This document shows, piece after piece, positions 1-12,387 of a DNA stretch of 64,000 bases. Numbering within the stretch: the first letter of the stretch is position 1; every line of letters begins with the position of its first letter. Made by a program: the position numbers and the translations under genes. Under the pieces are notes generated by a model. It searched no databases and was not told where the DNA came from. It worked only from the letters and a program-made list of their open reading frames with translations. This stretch comes from Neostapfia colusana. Taxonomy: Eukaryota; Streptophyta; Magnoliopsida; Poales; Poaceae. Location: positions 14,719,501 through 14,783,500 of the forward strand of contig JASWHV010000011.1 of NCBI GenBank assembly GCA_030760725.1. The letters run 5' to 3'.

Positions 1-311
1 GTCACCGGACGGCTCTCCTCTCTCTCGGCAAGGGCAACTATGGGAACTCTCCCTCCTGTGGACTTGCGAGCGGTACGAATCATGCGAACCATCTAAAACA
101 AAAAGAATTTAAAATTAGGTTTGATAAACTCTCAAACAAAAATCCTATTTTGAATGAAAATTGGGGTAAGATGAAGAAAGTGACTTATTTAAATAACACT
201 TTTAAATCCACACCTTTGAAAAATAGTTTTTAAGAAAATAGGACCCTTAAATACGTCCATTTCTACCTAGGTCCACGTTCCTACGGGCAACCTTGGCTCT
301 GATACCACCTC
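1..311 (-). other. Gy1 5' leader with Met-tRNA primer-binding site
   Basis: Non-coding leader of a minus-strand Gypsy element whose body continues off the left edge. At 293-307 the minus strand reads TGGTATCAGAGCCAA, complementary to the 3' end of initiator methionine tRNA, the usual primer site of plant Tekay-type Gypsy elements. It lies 4 bases inside the LTR that ends at 312. The rest of the stretch is AT-rich and I see no coding potential in it. Confidence 0.85.
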
Positions 312-349
312 TGTCACACCCAGTTTTTCCGAAGAACAACCGAATGAAT

Positions 350-388
350 ATCACATGTATGCCAGGATCATTTTCTCATACATGTGAT
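350..388 (-). other. 12-bp inverted repeat near Gy1 LTR end
   Basis: Arms 350-361 and 377-388 are perfect 12-bp inverted repeats with a 15-base loop. The position, some 40 bases from the LTR end, matches the terminal hairpins of the other LTRs here, although the sequence differs. Confidence 0.7.
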
Positions 389-1703
389 GACAAATAGTGA
401 AGCATCATTTATTACAAGCCAGGTGTCGAATATAAATAATTCTTACAAAGCATATGTCTCGATGGACGATAAATAGTTCATCACAAATAAATAAACTAGC
501 AACGGAATATTATTCTTGAGGGCTCCATCACAGGCGTTACCCGGGGTCTCCATGAACCTAGAAACCTTCTTCGGGTCCAAAGTCTTGATCATTATACACC
601 ACCTCATTATCTTGACTTGAGCAGCAATATAAACCAACAAATATGCAAGGTTGAGTACCAATGGTACTCAGCAAGTGTGGGAAAATTATATCATGCATGG
701 CTAGATCAAGGAGAGGTTGAACTCATGGTTAAAGCACTACGCACTTAATACCTATCACCTTAGCTTATTAAGCACCTACATTACTACAAGTGATATGGAC
801 CCAATCTCCCATCCCATCATAATCCAATAACCATAACATCATTTCCAATGTTAAGCTCCCCGCTTAACATCCACAACTTCCAAAACCATCAATCCTCTAA
901 TCATGAATAAGTCCAAGCCGCTCTTGACCGTGAGCACGGCTGTCATGACAGTTTTGACTCTGCAGAGTTTGTACCACTGTACCCACATGTAGTGATTTCA
1001 TCCCCCGTTGCCAGGTGGACTAAAAGAACCTCCATTATGCCAGTGGCTACGAACCACATTCACACTTCCTAGGTGTGTAGCCAGGAGATCACTACGAAGC
1101 CTTTACAAAGGGATTCCCGACGAGCGTGGGCCCACTGAGGTTTCACCCCTAACAGCATACAAGAGGCTCCAACCCCGCTGCAGTGGCCCCCTCTTGAGCC
1201 TTGCGGTTCATATGGTAGTCCAGCTGACACCTATTCCCCGCACCATCCAACACACCCATACTACGCCGGGGATACACCTAATTAATTGGCCAAGCTGCCC
1301 CATCTCAGCATGTGGTTGGCACTGTAAAGCCAGGTTACATGCTCCATGAACCGGTCCTTAGGATCCAGGCAAGTACTGAACACAAACCCGAGTCTCGTGC
1401 ACCCAGTACACAACCAAAACATCCAACTTGCCCTGATCCCTACCTCTACATAACTCACAATATCTCATTCAAGAGTATGGTAAACTAAACTGATGATCTC
1501 ATATTCAAATATCCCATTCTAAGCATGGCTAAGCATATGTAATATGAATAAATGATAAAATAAATCCCAACCCAAGCTACAAGGAAACAAGGTAATGCAA
1601 TTCTAGGGAAACTTCCTATCATGGGTTTCATATTTAAATTGACAATGCAAATAACTCTAGCTACACATCCTAGCATAGGATCAATGTGGTCAAGGACACT
1701 TGC

Positions 1704-1772
1704 CTCCTTCTTGCTGCTCTTGAAATGGGTAGTCCTGGTCTTGGAAAGGAATAACTTGCTCTTGAGCAGGTT
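1704..1772 (-). other. Putative LTR mini-exon (Gy1), 69 nt
   Basis: On the minus strand it is bounded by an acceptor ATGTAG (ending 1773) and a GC-type donor GAG|GCAAGTG (1704|1703). The length is a multiple of three and the frame is open and Gln/Glu-rich. The partner donor of exon 1 is GAG|GTGAGAT at 3048|3047. A candidate third exon starts at 610 and continues the frame to a stop at 560-558. Confidence 0.5.
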
Positions 1773-4700
1773 CTACATCATACCATCACACATAGCAAAA
1801 GAAAAACAACAATCCATAAGACATAGTTCACACTTCCACTTCATACAAACCACACATTCACATTTATGAAAGTCATTCACCATTATATGTGTTGTGGTTA
1901 CTCTATGTGTGTTGATTTGTGTCTTGCATACACTTTTAATCACATGTATATAGTTCCTACTTTTGTATTCACATTTATGCTTGCATACTATATATATATG
2001 AGTTTCCAATTTAAATAAATTCCTTATATTCAATTACTACACCTTTTAGCTACCAAGTATGCATGAAAGGTATTTTCCTTCTCCATATGTGTCTTCATAA
2101 TTTCTACCAACCCTAAACTGAATCCTTTGGATTTTAGAACTCCATTTATCATTTACTAGTTGCTATATTTTCAGATTTATTTCCTATGCCTAAATGTGAA
2201 CTTTATTATGAAAATAACAAAACACATCATCTAAACAGAATAGGTTCTGATCTAAAATATTTACTAATATATGTTTGACCTTTTCCTCTGATGTAGACTA
2301 TTTTACAATTATTTTCCCTATTTTCCAGAACTATTCTTTACTTAAAAATATGTCCCTAAATGTGAATAATAAATTAAACAGATTCATTTCAGCCCAAATA
2401 TATTTTTATCTCACTCCAAAGTTTTCTAAATACTGAAAAAGTTTTTAATTTCATTTTGTCAATATGTTTGTCCCACTTTTTAATTTTTAAACACCAGCCA
2501 CATATTCAATTTCCTAAGTTAATTACTAAACAGGGCTAAAAAGGTAAACTCACCCCATTACAGGGTCTATAATATTATTTTCAGAATTTCCAGGGGTCTA
2601 GCTACACTTATCAGAGGTGTTTTTCCTAATTTTTATTAAGTCCAGGGGCTAAAACTGATTTTTAAATGAATTTACATGATTTTCTGGAGTTCCAGGGGCT
2701 AGATCAGAAGTTTCCGGGGCTAGCTCTTATTTCCCGAGAACCCCAGGGGGTAGCACGTAAGATTTCCAGTCTTTATAACGCGGGGCTGACGTGGACCGTC
2801 CGATTTTAAACCGACGGCTGAGATTATAATGTCGAACCGGTACGCAGGGGTTTAAACCCTACCGTGCGATTTAAAATAAACGGCGCACAAGCGGCCACGT
2901 CGCTCTGATCGAGCGCGGGCGGCGCTGCCGGCGGCGCACGGCGGCGGGAAGCGGCGATCTCGCTGGAGACTTTCGGGTTTTCGAGAATTCTTCCTAGAAC
3001 TGTGATTTTATGGTATAGATCGGTGGAGGGGAGGTCGGGGATCTCACCTCGGGGGTTTTCTTGAGCTCAGAGGTCCTGGAAAGTGATCGGCGACGAGGTC
3101 CGAGGCAAAACCACGGCGAAGCTCATCGGCGCTGTGTTTACACCGCAAGTCACCGAGTTTTCTGCACCTGCAAGGTTCCCCGGAGGCGGTGGATCAAGAC
3201 CAGCGAGTTAGATCGGAAATTCTGAGCTTAGATCGGCCAGAATTTGCCGGAGAAGTCTCGGTTCTCACCGGAGTAAAAATCGGCGATCGTGGTGGAAAAA
3301 CAGAACGAGGCCGGGGTTTTTATAGACGGGGAAGGGCGGCGGGGTGGTTTAGATCATGTCCACGTCGCCTACGAACAGAATTCAGCGGGGATACGCCGAA
3401 ATCCCGATCGGTTTTGATTCGGGTACGAGGGAGTCCGGCGCTGTCGCGAGGTAGACGAAGATCGGGTGGGTCCCGCCTGTCAGCGTGAGGAAGCAGCTCG
3501 CGCGGCTGCGGGCTGGCGCGGGCGCTGGCTGGGCCGGCTGGTGGGTTTCGGCCCACTGGCCGGTTTTTTTCTGTTTTCTCTTTTTCTTTTTCTATTTCTT
3601 TTCTGATTTGAGTTTAATTTGAATTCCAGTTTGAATTTGAATTTTTGCAAAACATGCAACACGTCCAAAAATTTTTAAATCCCCCTCCTAACAGGATTTA
3701 GGGTTTTGAATCAAAATTTTGGGGTGTTACAGTTGGTGCTTAAAGCAGCAGCCCGTGTGCAGGTTCTCTCTTCTCCACGTTACATCGCCGCCTCCCCATC
3801 CCCGCTACTCGAGCGGATGACCGAAACCTCAAGCTACACCGCCGCTGGTTTCTTCCCCGATCAACCACAGCACCCGAGCTCGGTTGCTCGAGCCTGCCAT
3901 AGCAAAAACCCTCACCAACACGTGCTCTAGCACCTCCCATAATTCCTCCAGAGTTTACCGATCGGAGCTGCTCACAAAACACGGATTGACGCCAAAGCTT
4001 TGAGGTGCACCCGACCTCACCATTTCGGCTCACCGTCGACAGCCTCATCCGGCCACTCTCTCCTCCGACTTCCTATACAAGAAAGGTGCGTGGTTAGCCC
4101 TGGATGGTGTAGCTGCCAGCCGTGTAGCAAATGATCCCTCGAGTAGCTCGAATTTTATTCTTTCCCGAACCCTAGTGTAGAAGAGTGAAGCTCGGTTCAA
4201 ACCCAAATTCGGGGTGCACAATCAATCACACCTCGAGCAACGTGCACATAGCTTCTGCACTCTCTAGCGCCCATCCTCGACAAAGAATCGAGGAAAACCA
4301 TCAAGAGTTGGCCTTGTTCTAGTCGATTTTCGCACAGGCATGGGAAACCGCCTCGGCTCACCGTTGAACCCTAGTTTGCCGGCCGTTTCATCGAGTTGGG
4401 CAGCCCGTTCTAGCTTCTACATCTTCCACTGGTGCTCTAGATCCCGAGAGCCGATCGTTTGGTGGAGGAATGAAGCTTCCCGACCTTGCCGGAGTTCGAA
4501 ACCCTGCTGTCACCAGTGCGCACCATCTTCCGGCGAGTTTTGGCCGCCGGTGACACCACCAGCGTGTTCAGCAGGGTAAATAATGGAGGAGCGGCGAGAT
4601 TTGGCCCGGGAGACGGCCGGGAAGGGCTTTCCCGCCACCCTCACTGGAGCACGCTGCCTCTGCCTCTGTTTGGCGCGAGGTAGACGAGGGTGCTGACATG

Positions 4701-5445
4701 TGGGGCCCACAGCCGAGTTTAAACTTTTCCAGGATTTTCCTATTCTAGTTTAAACTTTGAAGGACCATAACTCTCAGTAGGAATGTCCAAGATTTGTGAA
4801 ACAAATTTTGCTGGATTCCTCTGAGTCAGTCCTTTGCAGAAATGCAAAGAAATTGATCTGAGGATCTCTGCAAATTTCTCCAAAATTCATCAAAGTTAAA
4901 TGTTTGGGAATTAATTCCAGAAGATCCCTGTTATGGAATTTCTTCAAATTTTGCCAGAAGGTTCCTCATGATATTAAAGATCTCCAGTAAAAATTTTAGC
5001 TTAATTGTAGTTCATTTGCTAGGCTAAATTGCCTGCAAAAGTTCAACCTTTATTGGGAAATTCAAAATTTAAACAGAAACTTTTCAGAACTCCTGTCCAA
5101 CTTCCAAAATTCATATCTCTCTGTTGTAACTCCAAAAATGGTGAAACAAATTTTGTTATAACCATGGAGACTTACCCTAATCATATCTTCCACTGTTAGC
5201 TATGTTAAAACTCCAGATTTGGGCTAAAAATTCAGAGAAGCCTTGTGCTTGTAGGAATTTTGGAGACCACAAGGTGCAATGAAAATTCTCCAAATTTTGC
5301 TCAGATCATCCTTAGGGAGTATAGTATCCACTGTAAAAATCCCAAAGCCAATTAAGGGACCTAAATAACTGTAGCTCTAAATAAAAGTGTACTTCTTGTA
5401 TAAAACTTGCACTTATGCATGATTTTGCTACATTTCGTAACATAG

Positions 5446-5523
5446 CGACCGAAGTTGAGGACGCACCGGAGCCCTTGGACGTCCTCCCACCAGAAGCTGA
5501 CTTCCCTGTTAACTCGCAACCAG
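5446..5523 (+). other. Putative LTR mini-exon (LTR2), 78 nt
   Basis: Acceptor CATAG to 5445 and donor CCAG|GCAAGC at 5523|5524. Its reading frame is open and resembles the Gy9 mini-exon at protein level (shared pattern VE..PE.LD...PE) although the DNA is well diverged. Joined to the exon beginning at 6616 it stays in frame to a TAG at 6645-6647. Confidence 0.55.
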
Positions 5524-6891
5524 GCAAGCCTCGATTTACATTTAAGTACTTTTGCAAATTCTTTATTTGTATCACTTACGTGTAGGGTGAATGCTTGCAT
5601 TAGAGTTAGGGTGATTGAAATCCCACTTGCATAACTTTTAAATCCTATGAAGGGTTGGGTAGTTACAAACTCAAAGAGTAGAGAATACCGTGCTAATGTT
5701 CTTAGGATCTTGGTAGAAGTCAAGTGGTTGGAATCTACTCGCGAGATAGGTATTTATTACAAGGGATGAGAAAAGGTAGAGAATGGCTTAAGTTGTGAAA
5801 CTGAGACCCAGCAGGGGGGATAGGATGCAGTGAGCGGAGGTCTCACGTGCGTAGCCCTGTTGGTGTAGATTGAGGACCGAGCCGTGTGCGGCCCTGCTGG
5901 ACAAGTATCAAACAGTACCAGATGCATACTGGCATATGGGAACCAGGAAACCGATGTAATTGGTTAACCTGGGTGCCGAGGCTTACCCAACCGTTTTATA
6001 GGAGTGGGTTGAGGGTAGCAAGGTGTAAATCTGCCAGTGGGCACAGTCACGCTCCACTCAGGGATCTCCTGCCCGTTACGGATGGACCGGTTTGGCATTT
6101 TGGTTGCCTTTGAAAGGTTGTTGCATACAACAGAGTAGGAAGGGGTGTGGAATCACGCTTCTGAAAGTGGGTGTATGTGACCTGTTATCCGGGTGTCTCC
6201 TAATTGCAATCACCGCCCCTTGCGGTTATTTGAGTACCCGCTTGTTCACTGCGCTGTGACGTAGTAAGGAGTGAAATAAGCCAACTGCATATGCTGTATT
6301 GAACTATTAATGTATTGAAACATTGTATGCTGTAGTTATAGAGCTAATTAAGTTTATATTCCACTTTGGGCATCACCATATCAGGGGAAAGCATTTCTTG
6401 TTTGATTGTGGACTTCCGATGTGAGGGCTGCCTAAGGCTCATTAAACTGTTGCTATAGAACTGAAAGTAAGGATCAACATGTAGGCATGTCTTTATTGCA
6501 AAGTCCTATTTCCTATCTTACATATCCTTGCATGTAGAGTTCCATGCCTAGGGTTGTCGGTTAAGACTTGCTGAGCCATCATGCTCACGGTTGCAATATT
6601 TTGAGCTGTGTGCAGGTGAGAGTTATGAGGAAGGTTCCGAGGATTAGGTGATGCCCCCATCGGGGTACACGGCCGAGCTGGAGCCCTGCATGCCGCCGTG
6701 ATTCTCCGGTTCCATGTTGCTAGTGTGTAGTGTCCCCGGGCTGGACGGCTACACTTTTGCTTAGTTAGGATTAGAGAGTAGCTATGTACATCACTTCCAC
6801 TGTATAATTAAGTTTTGTAAAAAGACTTCTGCTGTTTTATATCAAATAAAAGTTTGTATGTTGTTCTTAATTATTTTCGTGTGTGCTGTTG

Positions 6892-6912
6892 GGTGCCGCA
6901 TCGCACGGCACC
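6892..6912 (+). other. Terminal LTR hairpin (LTR2)
   Basis: A 7-bp perfect stem GGTGCCG/CGGCACC with a 7-base loop, about 45 bases downstream of AATAAA (6845-6850). The same fold recurs in Gy3, LTR7, Gy9 and LTR11. Confidence 0.75.
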
Positions 6913-6958
6913 ACCCTCTGCGATCCCGGAGTGGGCGAACCACGGGGTGGTCCCTACA

Positions 6959-8181
6959 AAGGATTGGCTTCCCCTCCGGCACGTCCTCTATGGCAAGTTG
7001 GTGGACGGTGCCGGGCTTAGGATTCGCCTGCCGCACATTAATGGGGTTCTGGGGCTGATTCCTCCCTAGAAACTGTGGTGCGACTCCGCCGCCTTGCCTC
7101 TTAGGGCAGTTGTTGGCGAAGTGTCCTGGGCAACAGCATTTGAAGCATGCGGTTGACGACTGGCCCGTGCTTGGGGGACGAAAGCCCGGCATGCGCTGCT
7201 GAGGTGCAAACGCACGCGGCATCGCCCGCTTCTGCTGTTGTTGCTGCGGAGGTGGTGCTGGTAGTGCCGGCCTGAACGCCGGTGGAGAATATGGCCGACT
7301 GCGGAATGACATCGGCCTCTGTGGTGGCTGTCAGCGTTGACCCAATGGTGTGTGATACACCATCCGGTATTTCTGAGAAGGACCACCTCCCTCTTGCTGC
7401 TCTACGGCGCTCTTCTCTTCTTCTCCGCCATCGCCTCCTTAACAATCACAGCATCAATAATGTTGTTGAGGCTGCCGCGATTGAACATTGCCAGCTTGTC
7501 CTTCAGGAGAGGGTTTTTAAGCCCTTGTAAAAATGGTCCTGCCGCTTCTCATCAGTATCGGTGTGATATGACGCGTAGAGTGCAAGCTCATTGAACGCCC
7601 TGGAGTATTCCAGTGCGTTCTGCTCCCTTGCTGCAGGTGAAGGAACTCCTGTGTCTTTCTTTTCATAAGACCCGGCGATATGTGATAGGCCCTGAAGGCC
7701 GTTCAGAACTCCGCCCAGGTCATAACTCGCTTGGTGGGTTGCGAGGCACAGAAGTTTGCCCACCAAGCGCTCGCGGACCCTTGAAGCTGTTGGGCTGCGA
7801 ACTGAGTCTTGCGCTGCTCACTCACTTGGAGCAGCTTGAACTTCATCTCCATCGTGCGGAGCCAGTTATCCGCATCGATGGGTTCATCTGCCCTTGAGAA
7901 TACCGGGGGATGAGTAGCCAGAAAATCGGAGTAGGAGCTTTGTTGGCGCTCCTCGTGATCTTGACGCCTCTCCGGTCGAGACATATTTGCAATTAAGGTC
8001 TGCAGCAACTCCGTGTGCTGCTGATGAGAACCCGCCATAGCCGCAACGATATCAGCCAATGTAACCGTTGGCGGTGGCGGTTGTTGCTGTTGCTGTCCTG
8101 AGGAATCTCGGGAGGCTGTTGGGAGGCATCTCCCCCCTGACTAGAACCCCCAACGTCTGGGTTGGCACGAGTGCGAGTCAT
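6959..8181 (-). pseudogene. gag: Gy3 gag (capsid/nucleocapsid) pseudogene, frameshifted
   Basis: Gag forms the virus-like particle and binds element RNA. The start codon is at 8181-8179 by alignment to Gy9 gag, with the same first residues (MTRTRANPDVGG). The retrotransposon Gag domain is recognisable in pieces (7703-8059 and 7503-7766), followed by a Pro/Gln-rich linker and a CCHC region near 7100-7170. In that zinc knuckle the motif reads CFKCCCPGHFANNC, so the Cys and His ligands remain. At least three frame changes separate the pieces. The frame continues past gag into LTR2, which creates a false C-terminus. The splice-acceptor AG found before the Gy9 start codon is AA here. Not functional. 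Confidence 0.85.
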
Positions 8182-8454
8182 TTTGAAATTCAAAACAGCA
8201 GCTATCAGCACATGTCATTCTTAAAATTTGATATAAAACAATAGGTATTAAAGTGACACATGAATAAACTTGCACAACATTCACATATATTGATAAAGAA
8301 TGAACTTTCTACAAGATACATTATTCTTGGGTCTCCGAGAAGTCGTGCTCATGTCGTCACTACCTATACATATACTACTGTCTACACGACATGTTACCGA
8401 TTACAAAAGTTTTTGTACCCCACCCTAGCTGCCCTACTTGGCAACGGTAACTCA

Positions 8455-9417
8455 CTACTCGAAGTAGAACTCGACCTCCTGTGGGTCGTCCTCCTCCGCT
8501 ACCTCTGCGGGTGGATCCGGATCCATGACCTCCTCTTCTGGTTCAGGTTACCACATCGCCGGGATACCCAAAACAATGGGTACGGCACCTACCATTGGTA
8601 GGCCCACTACCGGAGGCACGAAGTCTTGCAATGCATGCACCTCGTCCATGGCCTGGTTGTAGTCCTCTTCCCAGCCCGGGCTCTCCTCAATGGCGTCATC
8701 ACGCTCTTGAGTGAGGACCTCATTCTGCTGGATCAAGGCTTGTACTTGCTGTTGTAAAGCCGTGATGTCGACGCGGCTTTTCTTTTTTGCCTTCTTCAAA
8801 CGGTGCAACTGATTATGTTGTTCGTTCAGTCGCTTTATCATCGGAAGGAGAACATTGAGGAGTGCGCTGTTAGCACTCTCAAAATGGTCTCCATGGATGG
8901 TGCTCTCCTTGAGCTTCACGGCTAGACAATCCGTATGGACAGTTTTGCTGTCCATCACGGTCTTCCCTGCCCTCAACTGGAGGCTGAGGTTTGCCTCCGC
9001 GGGGTTGTACCTTGGGCAACCCGGATCTGTTGCCTCCAAGTACCTTTCCCTCAACACGTGATTAGCTCGCCCGTCCACCAGAACCAGCGCGTATGGAGTG
9101 CCCTCCATAGCTCTCACGTGTAGTTGGCAGAAACGTGACATGGTGTCGCGGGCTGCCACTTGCCACATTTCCTTCGGCTGTCTACCTCTCACCGTGACGG
9201 TGAACGGTGCGCAACCGGGTGGCGTAGGTCCTGCAGGAACTTCGACATGGATGGTCCACGTCTTGTTCCCCTCCAAGCCTTCCTCCTTGGCGAGGTACTG
9301 CAGCATTTCCACGTACCCGAAATATTGAAGCATTTGCTTCAACATTTCTGGATAACCGCTGCGTTGAGAACAGTGGGAGACCACCCACCCATTCTCCAGT
9401 TGTTTATCCACTGTCAT
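8455..9417 (-). pseudogene. Gy3 orf0: accessory coiled-coil ORF upstream of gag, one premature stop
   Basis: About 290 residues are continuous from the ATG at 9417. A premature TAA (8550-8548) interrupts the frame, which then continues to a natural TAG at 8457-8455 with an acidic tail matching that of Gy9. The N-terminal 150 residues are globular-looking (contains FTVTVRG and MSRFCQLHVRAMEGTPYALV). They are followed by a basic cluster KKAKKKSR and a heptad-rich Gln/Glu coiled coil. The protein is clearly homologous to Gy9 orf0. RIRE3/RIRE8-type Gypsy elements are reported to carry an orf0 before gag, from memory; its function is unknown. The ATG directly follows a TTTCTACAG splice-acceptor motif. 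Confidence 0.8.
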
Positions 9418-10904
9418 CTGTAGAAACATATTTGAAAAGGTCAAATATTCATTTCAACAGTAAATCATTGATTTATAACATTAAAACATGTCATTGAACT
9501 CGTAAGACATAGAAACACAATTCGAACTCAGACAAATTTGACTGCTGTTCTGCTGCCCAAACTGACAGCCCTGAGCAGTTTCCATTTCAACCTGATTTAG
9601 ACCATGCTAAAGGCAAAACAAATTCTGGAGCTCAACATCAAAGTTAAAGCTAACTTCAATGTCTTTCCAGAAAGTATTTCTTGTCCTAAGATCTGTCTGG
9701 TTCAAAAGTTATGAGATGTCAAAGTTGACAGAATTTCTGGAGAAAATTGGACAGCACCTCCCTGCTTGAGGTACTAACTTGATCCAAGAATTCCAGTTAA
9801 TTCTACATCGAATTTGACAAAACTTTCTGTCACGAAGTTGTAACCCATCTCATGAGCTTTTCAGAACTACCTCATGTTCTATTTTTAGATTTTCGTGCAG
9901 GAAGTTATGCGAAATTTACTGAGAGTTACAGCGAGGGTTTGCTCTGCCCTGTTTTCTGGACAGTTTCAATTCTACTGCATTTTTTGACTGGTTAAGGGAT
10001 GAAACACCTCTGGACATCAACAGAAAAGTTGTAAAGCTCTCTCAAAGCATTCCAGAAATTTATCATACGACCTCAACCTCTAACCTCTGTTTAACTTCAG
10101 CTTTATTTCAGCTTAAAACAAAGGACTCTGTCCTTAGTATCCTATACGTTGAAAACTTGTTAACATTGAACATCCTGATTAAGGGAAGAAGTTATATCAA
10201 AGTTTTAGTGCTCTGGATTAAAACCTTCAAGTTTTACAATGTGGTTGCTCATTTAGTGGGGTGTAACGTCGAAGCGTCACGAGTTCATGTCGTTACTACG
10301 TTCCTCACAAAGAAAAACCTACACCGGACTTAGCCGGCATCGTTAGTTCAGTGGCACTAAACGTCTATCGCTCACGGATGCTACTCGTCTACCAATTTAT
10401 GGTTAGACTACCTGGAAATAACACACACAATCGTCGGGCTCAGCTGCACAGTGAACCCAGTCCCAATACAGTTCATACACCCGTCCGTCATCACTCTCTC
10501 GGTGTTCTCAAGCCAAACACGCCTTGAGCTACATGTTCATGTTACTAACCACATGATGGGGTCTCCCAAACTTGCCCGTAGCACGCCAGGGAAGGGCGTT
10601 GCTTGAGTACCCCAAACGGCATGAAGAGTCATAGAGGATACTAAAGCGCGTCGGGTTTCCTGCAACCCGTGTGGCTCCACCCTTCAGCTTGTGCGCACTG
10701 GTGGACAGCATTTACATGCACCCCCAAGACATAGAACGTCCCGAGATGGATGATTTTCTGACATAACACATAAGTTAGGTTGCGACCTTCATATTAGCCT
10801 AATATAGCAGTCCTTGTGTGGCCCTAGTACCGTATCCTCACCGAGTTTTTGAAAAAGATGACCTTTTTAGTGCGTTAAACCTCAAGCGAGCTTTGATACC
10901 ATGC
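9418..10904 (-). other. Gy3 leader and primer-binding site
   Basis: A non-coding stretch between the 5' LTR and orf0. The primer site is at 10890-10901 (minus strand TGGTATCAAAGC, one change from the Met-tRNA consensus). A candidate splice donor CCAG|GTAGTC lies at 10412|10411 and is conserved in Gy9; the acceptor is the TTTCTACAG just before orf0. The AT-rich 9440-10260 segment aligns with the Gy9 leader. Confidence 0.7.
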
Positions 10905-10947
10905 TAACGGAGCCTCACAGCCTCGTCGAGCCAGGATCACGCTGAGG

Positions 10948-10968
10948 GGTGCTGTGTCGCACAACACC
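10948..10968 (-). other. Terminal LTR hairpin (Gy3)
   Basis: On the minus strand GGTGTTG/CAGCACC closes a 7-base loop with one T·G wobble. The position is equivalent to the hairpins of Gy9 and LTR2, and stem changes relative to those are pairing-compatible. Confidence 0.65.
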
Positions 10969-12306
10969 GTGTAACGCACATAAAAGATACAAAGCGGAAG
11001 TAAAATTTTATTACATAAAAGAGATTATGAACATTTTTACAACAAAATATGTTCAGTCTACACTCACGGGCGTAGACTACGCACCGAGTTCATGTTCAGC
11101 CCGTGAACGTGTTCCCGCTAGCACACACGCACACTAACACGGTGGCGTGCACGACTCCCACTCGACGGGGTTTCCCTCTTGGGGGTCCGTCTCCTCCTCT
11201 GGAGTCTCCTCCTCATAACACCTGCAAAAGCTTATAACACAAGCAGTGAGCACGATGGCTCAGCAATTCTGACCCGTCTTTCCTATACATGAAACTTCTA
11301 CATGATGGGTTACAGGGTAAATGTGAAAATAAGTTGCCTAAGTAGTTGAACCTTACCTTCAAGTTTTAGCAGCATATTGTGGAGAACCTCACGCTAAGAC
11401 ACATGAGAGAGCCGCAATCAAACAAGAAACACATTTCTCTCATGTACTTTGCCCAAGGTTGAAAAGAACTTTAATTAGCTCTAAACTACATCACTTCATT
11501 AGCAATCAAGGTCCATCCTTCAAATCAACAAACTTCTAACATGTAACTAGCCGGTTCTTTCTACGTCACGGAACAGTGAACAAGTGGTACGCACTGACTG
11601 CGAGGGACAGCGATTATAATCAATTTACACTTGCAGGGTCACCCGAATAACCCGTCGTGTACGCCCGTACTCGATGTTGCCTACAGAAACCATCACGGAC
11701 GTCGTACGCAACCACCTTTCACCCGTCAGCCAAATGTTGAGTTGGTCTAATCGTCCCGAGCAAGAGGTCTCTGCATGGACATCCACAGTGCCACCAGCTG
11801 ATTTACACCTCAAGCTCTCAACCTACCCTCTGAATGACCAGCTATGCCTCAACACCCAGCTACATGAATTACATCGGTTTCCCGGTTCCCATATATCCGG
11901 TAGGTCCTCGGTACTGTTCTAGCTTGTTCAACAGGCCTGCACACAGCTCGGTCCTCAATCGACACAAGCGGAGCTATGGCACCCAGGCCCCAAAGTCCAG
12001 CTGCCCTTACTCTCCGCTCGCTGTCATTTTTCTTGCCATGTGTACCATTTGCTATCTTTACCCGAGTTGTGTGCCTGTAGCCTATTCTCGCGAGCAGTTT
12101 CAACTACTCAACTTGTACCGAATCATACACTATCTTAGCATTGCAGTAGCTAATCGAGGTTTAAAAACCTAAGCCCAAAACCAGGGTTTTCTAGGCTATG
12201 CATTTGGATTTTCAAACAAGAGTCTAATGCAGAAATAAAGTGGATACGCAATGTAAGTTTTCAAAAAAATAAAGTTTATAAAAGGATAATGCAAACCGGA
12301 GCTTGC

Positions 12307-12387
12307 CTTGCTGCTGTTGGTCGTAGGCTAGCTGTTCCTCCGGAGTTATGAAGTCTAAGACTTCTGGCTCTTCCTCAACTTTAGCGA
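12307..12387 (-). other. Putative LTR mini-exon (Gy3), 81 nt
   Basis: Acceptor CATGTAG (ending 12388) and donor CAAG|GCAAGC (12307|12306). Same length and phase as in Gy9, with a near-identical open frame ending AYDQQQQ. The joined third exon (from 11221) is one base short of the Gy9 alignment, so this copy loses frame there. Confidence 0.5.

Larger units (their letters stand above)
312..3731 (-). mobile_element. Gy1 5' LTR, group I (Gypsy/Tekay-like)
   Basis: Full LTR of about 3.4 kb. On the minus strand it starts TGTAACACCC at 3731 and ends GTGTGACA at 312, next to the primer-binding site, so this is the 5' LTR and the element extends left out of the window. The part nearest 3731 is GC-rich (promoter and first-exon region); the middle is AT-rich. 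Around 900-970 it matches LTR12 (about 61600-61660), which defines group I. It carries a candidate first-exon donor (3048|3047), a mini-exon (1704-1772) and a third exon starting at 610. It was inserted into LTR2; the right-hand target duplication would be GTTGG (3732-3736), but the left copy is outside the window. A 72-aa ORF at 443-661 lies within the third-exon region and is not claimed as a gene. Confidence 0.85.
3732..6958 (+). mobile_element. LTR2: 3' part of a Gypsy LTR, group III, interrupted by Gy1
   Basis: A plus-strand LTR fragment ending ...CCCTACA at 6958. It is followed directly by Gy3 gag sequence rather than a primer site, so it is a solo or 3' LTR inserted in Gy3. Its 5' part is missing here because Gy1 inserted at 3732; the remainder should lie left of the window. 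Visible signals are a first-exon donor AAAG|GTGCGT (4085|4086), a mini-exon (5446-5523), an acceptor TGTGCAG (to 6615), AATAAA (6845-6850) and a terminal hairpin (6892-6912). Its last 80 bases resemble the ends of LTR7 and LTR11. The ORFs drawn across it are not conserved as proteins. Confidence 0.8.

Noticed and set aside
3189..4710. Short GC-rich ORFs in Gy1 and LTR2 LTRs
   Set aside because: GC-rich promoter/first-exon DNA gives long open frames by chance; no homology between families in these frames.
8855..9423. Plus-strand ORFs opposite Gy3 orf0 (and minus-strand ones opposite Gy9 orf0)
   Set aside because: Antisense shadows of the orf0 frame, which is the one with homology, coiled coil and a conserved start.
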